From NCBI GenBank assembly GCA_900552465.1, contig URZO01000068.1:1-24170 (forward strand): a stretch of DNA of 24,170 nt. Reading direction: 5' to 3'. Of this stretch, positions 6,465 through 14,350 are shown piece by piece. The DNA comes from an uncultured Parabacteroides sp. Its GTDB lineage: Bacteria > Bacteroidota > Bacteroidia > Bacteroidales > Tannerellaceae. How positions within the stretch are numbered: position 1 is the first letter of the stretch; each line of letters starts with the position of its first letter. The notes under the pieces are model-generated. The model was given only the letters and a program-made list of their open reading frames with translations. It was not told the origin of the DNA and did not search any database. A program made the position numbers and the translations under genes.

Positions 6465-6563
6465 TAATTATTAACTGTTACATTCCTAAACTCTCCCTCT
6501 GTTTATAGAGGGAGTACCCGCCTTCGGCGGGGGAGGGAGTGTAAACACAAATCTATAAACTTT
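6465..6563 (+). repeat. REP-like element, copy B, first unit of a 99-bp tandem duplication
   Basis: Begins with TAATTATTAACTGTTA, then the REP core at 6481-6540 (CTCCCTCT/AGAGGGAG and CCCGCC/GGCGGG hairpins) and GTAAACACAAATC. The same order recurs 99 bp later in copy C. Confidence 0.8.
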
Positions 6564-6656
6564 TAATTATTAACTGTCACATTCCCAAGCTCTCCCTCTA
6601 TTCATAGAGGGAGTACCCGCCCCTGGCGGGGGAGGGAGTGTAAACACAAATCAATC
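6564..6656 (+). repeat. REP-like element, copy C, second unit of the tandem duplication
   Basis: Repeats copy B including its flanks, from TAATTATTAACTGTCA (6564) to GTAAACACAAATC. The REP core is 6580-6639. It ends about 10 bp before the start codon of the surface protein, so the hairpins would lie in its 5' UTR. Confidence 0.8.
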
Positions 6657-6666
6657 AAACAACATC

Positions 6667-9600
6667 ATGAAAACAACCCCTCTCCCCCTCATCCTCCTCC
6701 TCTCCCTCCTCCTCCTTGCCCCAACCGCCAAGGCGGAAGGCGAGGTTACTAACACTTATTGGCAAGTTGGTCTTGCCAATGTCTCCGTCGGTACCGACGG
6801 GACGCCCACAGACGTCCTCGTCACCCTCCCCGACGCCTCAAACACCAACCGCGCCGACACCCTCTACACCGTCAAGACCGCAAAAGGCCTCGCCTGGATC
6901 GCAAACATCACAAACAGCAAAGACTCCGTCTACCAGGCAGGCGGCGAAGGCTACCTACCGCTCTACCCCCACCAGAAAGGCTTTAAGAATTGCACCGTCG
7001 AACTGGACGCAGACATTGACCTCACCGATCATTACTGGACGCCGATAGGAAAGACTTTACTTACCCCTTTCTACGGAACCTTCGACGGCAACCATAAGGT
7101 GGTAAAGGGGCTTAAGATAGAGGAGACAGACATCAATACACGTGCCGGCCTGTTCGGTCGCCTGCTTGGCAACGCCTGTAACCTGGGAATCCAAGTCGCT
7201 ACGGCAGGGATAAAGGTGAAAGGTCAGCAGGTTAATGTGGGCGCTTTAGCCGGTTATACTACCAGCGCTATACAGAACTGCTTCGCCATAGGAGAAAACG
7301 GTGCCGCTATAGAAGCGGAAGCAACTTCCAACGGAATGCTCGGAGGCCTTATAGGTCAGAATATCGGAGGAAGTATCACAAATTGCTATGCGGCCCTCGA
7401 CGTAAAGGGGATTGTCGGTAACAGCAGCATTGCTTATGTCGGCGGCCTTGTCGGGCATAATAATGGTAACATCAACCATGTATATGCCACAGGAAAGATA
7501 GAAGCAACCGGACAGACATTCTACATGGGCGGTGTGGTTGGTATACAGTTCGGCGTCACCCTTTCCCATGCTCTCGCCGCGAACAAGGAGGGCATAACCT
7601 CTGCGAACACCGCAACAAGTGACTTCTTAGGCCGTGTTTGCGGATATGTATATACTGCTGATATCCATACCGCCACCTGCTACGCCTCCACCAAAATACG
7701 GATGAACAACAAGGTGACAGGCATCGGTGAAGACCAATACGGCAAGCACATCGACGGCACCGATGCCGATACCGACACCGACCTCGGCGAGCTCTTCCCG
7801 ACAGGCGACGACGCAGTTTGGGAATCCAGCGACGGCAACCTCCCCATCCTCAAAGGCTTCACCAGCAACTTACAAGGCACGACCGCAAAGACCGCCGTCT
7901 TCGACAGCCCGTTGGACCTTTCGACCCTCACGGCCAACAACGAGCAGACCTTCGTCGCCGACTCCCTCATCTTCTCCAACACCGAAGGGTGGAAACACAA
8001 GCATGGGACCAGCGGAAGTAAAGCCGCCTTTAGCGGCCGCGTAATAGGCACGAATACGTCGGGCGTACAACTTGCCATTAAGACAGACACAGCGGCAGTA
8101 CTTAGCTTTAAAGACGGGACGGTGCTGACAGGGACTACATATAGTGCGATCCAAATTTGTGCAAGCCAGACCGCAGGGAAAGAAACCGACATAACCTTAC
8201 GCTCCGAAGGGACGGTGACGGTGAAGAGCGGTGGCCAAAACGTTACTTCTATTCAAGTGAAAGAATCCACCACATGCCGCATCGACCCGAAAGGCCATTT
8301 CCTTATCTATGGAGGCTATAGTAATTACAATATGTTCAGTGGCGTGATGCAGTGGACGTGGGACTCTAACTCTGCCCCGAAGTCAGACGTAACCGTCAAT
8401 TGGGACGGGGGAAGCGTCACGATACCATGCGATGAAAACAACACATATAAAAGACTCAGCACCAACCCCAGCGGCAACAACATAACCGTAAGGGTCGGCA
8501 AGGACTATCAGAAAGGAACGTTAAATTCAGATCCAAGTCAACAGGTCAAGAACTTTGTCAGCACATTCAATTTCGCAGATTCGGAAACGAGAGTAGCCAT
8601 CATATATTCCGATATGCAAAGCGCCGCCGACAAAGGCACAGCCGACAACCCCTATGTCATCGACCTCGCCACCCTGTCCACCGACGCAAATGACGACGGC
8701 TATACCTACACCGACGCCGACAACCGGAAGGTCGTCACGCTCAATTACACAGGCAGTGACAGTGTTTATTACAGCATAGAGAATCAGGCCGCCAACGACG
8801 CCCACATCCTCCTGACCTCTGCCGCCAACCTCGCAACGCCCCTCTGCCTGAAAGCCCGCTCCGGCAGCTTCGTCGACAGCCTGCAAGTCCCCACCTCCGC
8901 AAACTGGACGCTGAAGGGCGACACCCTCAAAGCCTCCTACGTCGAAGTCGGCGGTGGGCTAAAGCTGGACGGGCCGGTGACGGTGGAGAATACGAAAACG
9001 AGTAATTACCCACTGAAAGTCTTAGCGGACGGTTCGGTCACAGCTAACGACGTGCTGAAAGCGTATGCGGCAGGAAAGGACGCTATCGACATTGAGGGGC
9101 AAGGTACCTTAACGATTGGTGGGGAAGGTAAGGTTTATACATACGGATGGATTAATGCAATCAATAGAAATAAACTTTCGATTGACAAAGGCGGCATACT
9201 GCGGTGTGCAGGATTTATTAACGGAAATGAGTTTGGTTTTCCCGTTATTCAATGGGACTTTACCAACAAGCCTAAAACGGAACTGGTAGCCAAGCATGGA
9301 AGCGAAGAAATCCGGTTTACCCGCGAGATGTTCGGCAAGTATCTCGACGAGGCTCAAACTTTTACCGCCAACGTGACGGAGGATGCCGAATACACGCTTT
9401 ACCAAGTGACAGGGAACGGAGATGTTAAACTGATAGGGGCTACTCAGAAAGGAGATATAGTAGATGCATTCTCTGCTACTGCCGGTCAAATAGCTGCCTA
9501 TAATTTGGTAGGAAAGCCAACGAAGATAGAAAACGAAAAGAGCATTACTATTACAGAAGACGGGGAAGACACGAAATATACGGATAGTAAGGGAACTACT

Positions 9601-10710
9601 CATGAGTTTCACGGCATCCTGGAAAACGTCACAGTGTCGTTGCTTAAGATAGAGGCAGGGGTCACGATGGCAATAAATAACGTCAATGTGGATAGCCTGG
9701 TGGTTAAGCAAGGTCTTTCTGCTTTGTTTCTGAACGGGGAGAATAAGCTCGACTCCATTGCTGTTGCTGAAAATGGTACATTGCTGCTTAAAACAAGCAG
9801 CACAAAAGGGCTTACCTGCTCGAAGGGAGTCGTAAACAGAGGGGGTTTCCATGATTATACCGGCCTGATTCGTTCCGTCACGATACCATTAGCCGATGGA
9901 GACGTTGTCTTTAGCCTGGATACACCTGCCGATGTGGAAGTTGCGCGGGGAGGTCAGACACAACTACAACCGTCGGGCAATATTCCGAGCGAGGCCGCTA
10001 TAAAGTACTGGTGGTATATATTGAAGAATAACGAGTGGGAGCCGATAAGTGAAAGTATGGATTCCGACGATAAAGTTCAGACCTTCGGTGCCGGCAAATA
10101 CCGGTGTTATGTAGAGGTGACATTAAGCAACGCCTCACTTAAATCCACGGGCACCACTGTCACAACCCTATTAACCTGCTACTTCACCGTCACCGAGAAG
10201 TCCACGCCTCCGGCCCCTCCCGTGGTCATCCCGACCTACTACACCGTCACCCTGCCCGCCGTGGAAGGCGCGACCTTTAGCCGTGCAACCGGCGAGACGA
10301 CAGTGGAAGAGGGCACGAACTTCACGTTCTCGATCGCCCTCGATGCCGACTACGACCAGTCCGTTCCGGTCGTCACCACCAGCCGGGGCGAGACGATAGA
10401 GCCGCGTGCCGGCGACGGCCGATATGTGGTGCGCGACATCCAGGAAGACGTCGTCATCACCGTCACCGGCATCCGTCGCAACGACGACCCGACCGCCAAT
10501 GCCGCCGTCACACCCGACGCCGTCCGCCTGTGGACCGCCTCCGGCCAGCTGCACATCAGCACGCCCGTAGCCGCCGACCTGCGCATCTACGCCTTCGACG
10601 GCAGCCTCCTCCGCTCCCTCCGCCTCCCTGCTGGCGAGACGGTGATGGAGGCACCCGCCGGGCCTTGCATCGTGGTTGTTGGCGACCGCCGGTTTAAGGT
10701 GGCGAGGTGA
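6667..10710 (+). CDS. Large secreted surface protein with GLUG repeats and sorting-type C-terminus
   Basis: A 1347-residue protein. Residues 1-23 are a signal peptide (leucine-rich core, AKA cleavage site). Residues about 185-300 carry GLUG-type repeats (for example GGLIGQNIGGSITNCYA and GGLVGHNNGNINHVYATG), found in bacterial surface and adhesin-like proteins. The middle is beta-rich and has a diverged internal duplication (QWTW near 561 and QWDF near 861). Residues about 1191-1270 (YTVTLPAVEG ... VVTTSRGE ... VVITVTGI) resemble a domain common before the tail in Parabacteroides/Bacteroides surface proteins. The last 65 residues (RLWTASGQLHI ... RIYAFDGSLLRSL ... RFKVAR) look like a type IX-like or DUF6383-like sorting domain. 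The ligand is unknown; adhesion is plausible. C-ending codons dominate in some blocks (about 6780-7000, 7730-8010, 8610-8940, 10150-10710) but not in those between. Confidence 0.85.
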   Translation: MKTTPLPLILLLSLLLLAPTAKAEGEVTNTYWQVGLANVSVGTDGTPTDVLVTLPDASNTNRADTLYTVKTAKGLAWIANITNSKDSVYQAGGEGYLPLYPHQKGFKNCTVELDADIDLTDHYWTPIGKTLLTPFYGTFDGNHKVVKGLKIEETDINTRAGLFGRLLGNACNLGIQVATAGIKVKGQQVNVGALAGYTTSAIQNCFAIGENGAAIEAEATSNGMLGGLIGQNIGGSITNCYAALDVKGIVGNSSIAYVGGLVGHNNGNINHVYATGKIEATGQTFYMGGVVGIQFGVTLSHALAANKEGITSANTATSDFLGRVCGYVYTADIHTATCYASTKIRMNNKVTGIGEDQYGKHIDGTDADTDTDLGELFPTGDDAVWESSDGNLPILKGFTSNLQGTTAKTAVFDSPLDLSTLTANNEQTFVADSLIFSNTEGWKHKHGTSGSKAAFSGRVIGTNTSGVQLAIKTDTAAVLSFKDGTVLTGTTYSAIQICASQTAGKETDITLRSEGTVTVKSGGQNVTSIQVKESTTCRIDPKGHFLIYGGYSNYNMFSGVMQWTWDSNSAPKSDVTVNWDGGSVTIPCDENNTYKRLSTNPSGNNITVRVGKDYQKGTLNSDPSQQVKNFVSTFNFADSETRVAIIYSDMQSAADKGTADNPYVIDLATLSTDANDDGYTYTDADNRKVVTLNYTGSDSVYYSIENQAANDAHILLTSAANLATPLCLKARSGSFVDSLQVPTSANWTLKGDTLKASYVEVGGGLKLDGPVTVENTKTSNYPLKVLADGSVTANDVLKAYAAGKDAIDIEGQGTLTIGGEGKVYTYGWINAINRNKLSIDKGGILRCAGFINGNEFGFPVIQWDFTNKPKTELVAKHGSEEIRFTREMFGKYLDEAQTFTANVTEDAEYTLYQVTGNGDVKLIGATQKGDIVDAFSATAGQIAAYNLVGKPTKIENEKSITITEDGEDTKYTDSKGTTHEFHGILENVTVSLLKIEAGVTMAINNVNVDSLVVKQGLSALFLNGENKLDSIAVAENGTLLLKTSSTKGLTCSKGVVNRGGFHDYTGLIRSVTIPLADGDVVFSLDTPADVEVARGGQTQLQPSGNIPSEAAIKYWWYILKNNEWEPISESMDSDDKVQTFGAGKYRCYVEVTLSNASLKSTGTTVTTLLTCYFTVTEKSTPPAPPVVIPTYYTVTLPAVEGATFSRATGETTVEEGTNFTFSIALDADYDQSVPVVTTSRGETIEPRAGDGRYVVRDIQEDVVITVTGIRRNDDPTANAAVTPDAVRLWTASGQLHISTPVAADLRIYAFDGSLLRSLRLPAGETVMEAPAGPCIVVVGDRRFKVAR

Positions 10711-10716
10711 ATGAGA

Positions 10717-10740
10717 GGAATTATGAATTATGAATTGAAA
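10717..10740. repeat. AT-rich GAATTAT filler repeat
   Basis: GGAATTATGAATTATGAATTG directly after the surface protein gene; reverse complement of the motif at 4960-4987. Confidence 0.65.
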
Positions 10741-10777
10741 CTGCCTGTTCCCGCGCTTGATGCGAGGACAGGCAGTT
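10739..10777 (+). terminator. Terminator of the surface protein gene
   Basis: AACTGCCTGT (10739-10748) pairs perfectly with ACAGGCAGTT (10768-10777), and the inner CC/GG and CGC/GCG pairs extend the stem. A T-rich stretch follows some 14 bp later (GTTTTTAATT), so it is an imperfect intrinsic terminator. Confidence 0.6.
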
Positions 10778-10800
10778 AACAGTTTAATATGTTTTTAATT

Positions 10801-10854
10801 ATAGTGTCGGGAGTATCCCTTTCCCCTCTGGAGAGGGGATAAGGGGTGTGTTAT
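10801..10854 (+). repeat. REP-like element, second family, left copy
   Basis: 54 bp containing CCCCTCT/AGAGGGG and AAGGGGTGTG. It matches 24117-24170 at 50 of 54 positions in the same orientation. With the inverted partner at 10875-10913 it can form one large hairpin. The gene-free stretch 10711-11036 holds the filler repeat, the terminator, these two elements and a possible -7 box. Confidence 0.8.
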
Positions 10855-10874
10855 CTTTCTGCCAGGTAACGGAA

Positions 10875-10913
10875 ATTCACACACCCCCTGCCCCCTCTCG
10901 AGAGGGGAATAAG
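10875..10913 (-). repeat. REP-like element, second family, inverted copy
   Basis: On the minus strand it reads TATTCCCCTCTCGAGAGGGG then GCAGGGGGTGTGTGAA, the inverse of the element at 10801. GGGGTGTGT at the left copy pairs with ACACACCCC here across a 27-nt spacer. Confidence 0.75.
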
Positions 10914-10992
10914 AATGACTTTTGACACACCTGCAACAAACATCGTTCTTTGAAATAACAGGAAGAATAGAGAGAAGAAAAGATATTTTCCA

Positions 10993-11000
10993 TATATTTG
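10993..11000 (+). promoter_or_regulatory. Possible -7 box for the nucleotidyltransferase-HEPN pair
   Basis: TATATTTG matches TAnnTTTG 36 bp before the start codon; no -33 box at proper spacing was seen. Confidence 0.4.
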
Positions 11001-11036
11001 TCTCTCGCAATGCATAACACATAATACATTACAGTC

Positions 11037-11345
11037 ATGACCCGTCCAGAAATCGTACAACGCATCCGCGAAGTCCTCCGCCGCGTAGCCCCCGAAGCCC
11101 AAGCAATCCTTTACGGCAGCGAAGCCCGTGGCGACGCCCGCCCGGATAGCGATATCGACCTGTTGATATTGGTAGATAAGGAGCGGATAAGCCTGAAAGA
11201 AGAAGAGAAGATCACCGATCCTCTTTATGACATCGAAATAGAGACAGGTGTAATGATCAGTCCCCGCGTCTTTTCCAAAAAGCTATGGGGCAAGCTGGTC
11301 ACCCCCTTTTATGAAAATGTAATGAGGGAAGGAGTACTGTTATGA
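11037..11345 (+). CDS. Minimal nucleotidyltransferase (MNT/MntA-like antitoxin)
   Basis: A 102-residue polymerase-beta-type nucleotidyltransferase. The active site is visible: G27-S28 followed by D39 and D41 in GSEARGDARPDSDIDLLI. In HEPN/MNT pairs the MNT protein is the antitoxin; characterised MntA enzymes AMPylate the HEPN toxin on tyrosine. Here the gene overlaps the next start codon by 4 bp (ATGA at 11342-11345), the classic arrangement for such pairs, implying coupled translation. The downstream HEPN gene is interrupted by a stop codon, so this gene may be left without its partner. The antitoxin role is inferred from the family and the gene order. Confidence 0.85.
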   Translation: MTRPEIVQRIREVLRRVAPEAQAILYGSEARGDARPDSDIDLLILVDKERISLKEEEKITDPLYDIEIETGVMISPRVFSKKLWGKLVTPFYENVMREGVLL

Positions 11346-11740
11346 CAGACGAAGAAAGACGCATCCTTGTAACCTTGCGCCTGCAAAACGCAAAGGCTAC
11401 ATTATCCGAAATCCCCGTCCACTTATAGCACGGCTTCTGGAACACCGCCGTCAGCCGCATGTATTATGCCTGCTATTATGCCGTCGCCGCCCTGCTGTTG
11501 AAACACGGTATCAGTGTCAAGACCCATTCCGGCATCCGAAACGCATTCTGTAAGGAATTTGTGCTGCCCGGAATGGTTGACAAGGAGCAATCACGTTTCT
11601 ACACCAACCTGTTCGACTACCGTCAAACCGGCGATTACGACGATTACATCATGATGGACGAAAGGAAGGTAACTGAGCTCTATCCGAAAGCCATCCTCTT
11701 CATCGACACGCTCGAGCGCCTGATAACCGAGACAAATTAA
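11342..11740 (+). pseudogene. HEPN domain protein (toxin-type), broken by an in-frame TAG
   Basis: The frame opened by the ATG at 11342, overlapping the antitoxin stop, runs to 11740 (132 codons) except for one TAG at 11426-11428, codon 29. Both sides match the HEPN family: before it ILVTLRLQNAKATLSEIPVHL, after it HGFWNTAVSRMYYACYYAVAALLLKHG and KTHSGIRNAFCKEF. No frameshift is needed. HEPN partners of MNT proteins are usually RNases or toxins. Restart at the ATG at 11459 (codon 40) would remove the first helix and has no visible ribosome site. Most likely an inactivated toxin; a sequencing error or stop-codon readthrough are the alternatives. Confidence 0.8.
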
Positions 11741-11746
11741 GTTCTT

Positions 11747-11783
11747 TTGCGGCCCCGCTTCGGGGCTCGGGGACAGGTCGCAA
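11747..11783. other. GC-rich hairpin behind the HEPN pseudogene
   Basis: TTGCG (11747-11751) pairs with CGCAA (11779-11783) and encloses GCCCCG-CTT-CGGGGC (11752-11766). No T-run follows, so it is not an obvious terminator; it may be a single REP-like element. Confidence 0.5.
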
Positions 11784-11812
11784 TAACACGCTAAAAGGGG
11801 CGTACCTATATG

Positions 11813-11861
11813 AAAAGCCCTGTAATAGTGACACTCTTAGTGTCGCCATTACAGGGCTTTA
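11813..11861. terminator. Bidirectional terminator between HEPN and tdh genes
   Basis: AAAGCCCTGTAAT (11814-11826) pairs with ATTACAGGGCTTT (11848-11860), and the inner GACACT/AGTGTC arms extend the stem. It lies 16 bp behind the tdh stop codon on the minus strand, with an A-run on one side and a T-run on the other. Confidence 0.8.
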
Positions 11862-11876
11862 CTTATGGGAGGAGGA

Positions 11877-12830
11877 TTACTTGCTGAAACGTTCTTTCAG
11901 TTTAGCCAACATATCCTTCGTCATGGAGTCGAGGTCGTACTCCGGCTTCCAGCCCCATTCCTGGCGGGCACAAGTGTCGTCCAGGGAGTTCGGCCATGAT
12001 TCGGCGATAGCCTGGCGCAACGGGTCTACGTCGTATTCCATCTGGAACTCCGGCATATACTTCTTGATGTTGTTGAAGATGATTTCCGGGTCGAAGCTCA
12101 TGGAGGCGATGTTGAAGGAGTTGCGGTGAACGAACTTCGTAGAGTCGGCTTCCATAATCTCGATAGCGGCGCGCAGGCCGTCCGGCATGTACATCATATC
12201 CATAAATGTACCCTGCTTGATCGGGCATACGAACTTTTCGCCTTTAGCGGCCGAGTAGTAGATATCGACTGCATAGTCTGTCGTACCGCCGCCCGGAGGT
12301 GTCACGTATGAGATCAGGCCGGGGAAGCGTACGGAACGCGTGTCGACACCGAAACGGATATTGTAGTAGTCGCTCAACAGCTCGCCGGAGACTTTCGTCA
12401 CGCCGTACATGGTGCGCGGGTTGCGGATCGTGTCCTGCGGAGTTTTGTCCTTCGGCGTGTTATTGCCGAATACGCCGATCGAACTCGGTGTAAACACTGC
12501 ACAATGCATTTCGCGAGCTACTTCCAATACATTAAACAAACCGCCCATACCGATCTTCCAGGCAAGCTGCGGTTTCGCTTCTGCTACGGCAGACAGGAGG
12601 GCTGCCAGGTTATAAATCGTATCTACTTTGTATTTGGACACTGTCTCGGCAATCTGCTGCTCGTTCGTAATGTCCACGATTGCAGAAGGCCCTGATTCCA
12701 GCAATTCGCCTTTCGGTTCCTGTCCGGGGATATAACCTGCTACAATGTTACCACCGTAGATACTTCTCAACTTCATGGTCAGTTCCGATCCGATCTGGCC
12801 GGTAGAACCAATAACTAATACATTCTTCAT
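11877..12830 (-). CDS. tdh: L-threonine 3-dehydrogenase, SDR type
   Basis: A 317-residue NAD-dependent extended short-chain dehydrogenase. The N-terminal Rossmann motif is GSTGQIG (residues 8-14), and the catalytic Tyr142 and Lys146 are in MYGVTK, with Ser116/117 in TPSS. It is similar to GalE-like epimerases, but the length, the SDR-type TDH features and the divergent kbl gene 180 bp away point to L-threonine 3-dehydrogenase: threonine + NAD+ to 2-amino-3-ketobutyrate. The product is unstable and is passed to Kbl. This is not the zinc-dependent TDH of E. coli. A generic NAD-dependent epimerase label is the alternative. The start codon follows a leader with a -7 box about 34 bp upstream. Confidence 0.85.
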   Translation of the reverse strand: MKNVLVIGSTGQIGSELTMKLRSIYGGNIVAGYIPGQEPKGELLESGPSAIVDITNEQQIAETVSKYKVDTIYNLAALLSAVAEAKPQLAWKIGMGGLFNVLEVAREMHCAVFTPSSIGVFGNNTPKDKTPQDTIRNPRTMYGVTKVSGELLSDYYNIRFGVDTRSVRFPGLISYVTPPGGGTTDYAVDIYYSAAKGEKFVCPIKQGTFMDMMYMPDGLRAAIEIMEADSTKFVHRNSFNIASMSFDPEIIFNNIKKYMPEFQMEYDVDPLRQAIAESWPNSLDDTCARQEWGWKPEYDLDSMTKDMLAKLKERFSK

Positions 12831-12863
12831 TGCGTTTGATGTTCTTTTAAGTTTTTTTCCGAG

Positions 12864-12872
12864 GCAAAGGTA
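12864..12872 (-). promoter_or_regulatory. Promoter -7 box of tdh
   Basis: On the minus strand TACCTTTGC, 34 bp before the tdh start codon. No clear -33 element at the usual spacing. Confidence 0.6.
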
Positions 12873-12939
12873 TAGAGAATAAATGCATTCCTACACGAAT
12901 TTCTTATGTTTTTTTAGTCTATATATTCAAAAAAAGTGT

Positions 12940-12947
12940 GACCTTTG
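12940..12947 (+). promoter_or_regulatory. Possible -7 box of kbl
   Basis: GACCTTTG differs from TAnnTTTG in the first base only and lies 63 bp before the kbl start codon. It is back to back with the tdh promoter in the 179-bp divergent region. Confidence 0.45.
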
Positions 12948-13009
12948 CCTCTGCCTAATTGAATATCGACAATTGTCAATTAAAATAATACTAACAAAAA
13001 ACAAACGTT

Positions 13010-14200
13010 ATGTACGGTAAACTGAAAGAATTCCTGACACAGGAGCTGGCAAACATCAAAGCTGCCGGATTGTATAAGAACGAGCGTATCATCACTACTC
13101 CCCAACGGGCTGACATCAAGGTAAACGCAGGAAGCGACGTGTTGAACTTCTGTGCAAACAACTATTTAGGCCTGTCGGACAACCAACGTCTGATCAAAGC
13201 AGCTAAAGAAGCTATGGACACACACGGATACGGTATGTCGTCCGTCCGTTTCATCTGCGGTACACAGGATTTGCACAAACAGTTGGAGGCTGCTATCTCC
13301 GATTACTTCAAGACAGAAGATACGATTTTGTATGCTGCCTGCTTCGACGCTAACGGCGGATTGTTCGAACCGTTGTTCACGGAAGAGGATGCCATCATCT
13401 CCGATGCATTGAACCATGCTTCCATTATCGACGGCGTACGTCTGTGCAAGGCTAAACGCTATCGCTATGCGAATGCCGACATGGCAGACCTGGAACGTTG
13501 CCTGCAGGAAGCCCAGGCACAGCGTCACCGCATCATCGCGACAGACGGTGTGTTCTCGATGGACGGAAATGTTGCTCCGATGGACAAGATTTGCGAGTTG
13601 GCCGAGAAGTACGACGCATTGGTGATGGTCGACGAGTCTCACTCTGCCGGTGTTGTCGGCCCGACGGGACACGGCGTTGCCGAACAGTTCGACTGCTACG
13701 GAAAGGTGGATATCTTCACCGGTACATTAGGTAAGGCATTCGGTGGCGCTATGGGCGGATTCACGACCGGAAAGAAAGAGATCATCGATATGCTGCGCCA
13801 GCGTTCACGTCCTTATCTGTTCTCCAACTCAGTTGCTCCGGCTATCGTAGGCGCCAGCTTGGAAATGTTCAAGATGTTGAAGGAGAGCGATGCTTTGCAT
13901 ACGAAACTGATGGGCAACGTCAGCTACTTCCGCGACAAGATGATGGCTGCCGGTTTCGACATCAAACCGACTCAATCGGCTATCTGCGCCGTTATGCTGT
14001 ATGATGCTAAACTGTCTCAGGACTTCGCTGCCCGTATGCAGGAAGAGGGTATCTATGTAACCGGCTTCTACTATCCGGTAGTACCGAAAGACCAGGCCCG
14101 TATCCGCGTACAGTTGTCCGCCGGCCACGAAAAAGAACATCTGGACAAGGCGATTGCCGCCTTCATCAAAGTAGGAAAAGAACTGAAGGTTATCAAGTAA
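13010..14200 (+). CDS. kbl: Glycine C-acetyltransferase (2-amino-3-ketobutyrate CoA ligase)
   Basis: A 396-residue PLP enzyme of the alpha-oxoamine synthase family, full length compared with E. coli Kbl (398). Visible motifs: NNYLGLSDN near residue 50, the VDESHSAGVVGPTGHG PLP-binding segment, and the Schiff-base lysine Lys242 in FTGTLGKAFGGAMGG. It splits 2-amino-3-ketobutyrate with CoA into glycine and acetyl-CoA, completing threonine breakdown started by Tdh encoded divergently. Other family members (BioF, serine palmitoyltransferase) are less likely because of the tdh neighbour and the typical Kbl N-terminus (MYGKLKEFLTQEL). A strong terminator follows. Confidence 0.94.
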   Translation: MYGKLKEFLTQELANIKAAGLYKNERIITTPQRADIKVNAGSDVLNFCANNYLGLSDNQRLIKAAKEAMDTHGYGMSSVRFICGTQDLHKQLEAAISDYFKTEDTILYAACFDANGGLFEPLFTEEDAIISDALNHASIIDGVRLCKAKRYRYANADMADLERCLQEAQAQRHRIIATDGVFSMDGNVAPMDKICELAEKYDALVMVDESHSAGVVGPTGHGVAEQFDCYGKVDIFTGTLGKAFGGAMGGFTTGKKEIIDMLRQRSRPYLFSNSVAPAIVGASLEMFKMLKESDALHTKLMGNVSYFRDKMMAAGFDIKPTQSAICAVMLYDAKLSQDFAARMQEEGIYVTGFYYPVVPKDQARIRVQLSAGHEKEHLDKAIAAFIKVGKELKVIK

Positions 14201-14220
14201 GTTTTCTCCTCTCAAAAGAC

Positions 14221-14256
14221 AAAGGGCGAAGTCAGGAAACTGTCTTCGCCTTTTTC
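14221..14256 (+). terminator. Intrinsic terminator of kbl
   Basis: GGCGAAG (14225-14231) pairs with CTTCGCC (14244-14250), with an inner CAG/CTG around GAAA, followed by TTTTT. Confidence 0.85.
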
Positions 14257-14289
14257 ATTTAAAACGACTGCTCTTCTGAAGAAAAGAGC

Positions 14290-14298
14290 TATCTTTGC
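14290..14298 (+). promoter_or_regulatory. Promoter -7 box of the PHP phosphatase gene
   Basis: TATCTTTGC, 52 bp before the start codon at 14351. No clear -33 element. Confidence 0.6.
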
Positions 14299-14350
14299 CC
14301 TATCACAAATAAACCTTCAACCTCCTATATAAAAACAGATAAATAAGATT

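Noticed and set aside
9109..9852. A 247-codon minus-strand frame inside the surface protein gene
   Set aside because: No recognisable domain, no promoter, and the plus-strand protein is continuous with clear domain features.
11459..11740. The 93-codon frame as a complete HEPN protein
   Set aside because: It lacks the first helix of the domain, and the same frame continues upstream past a single TAG to a proper start codon.
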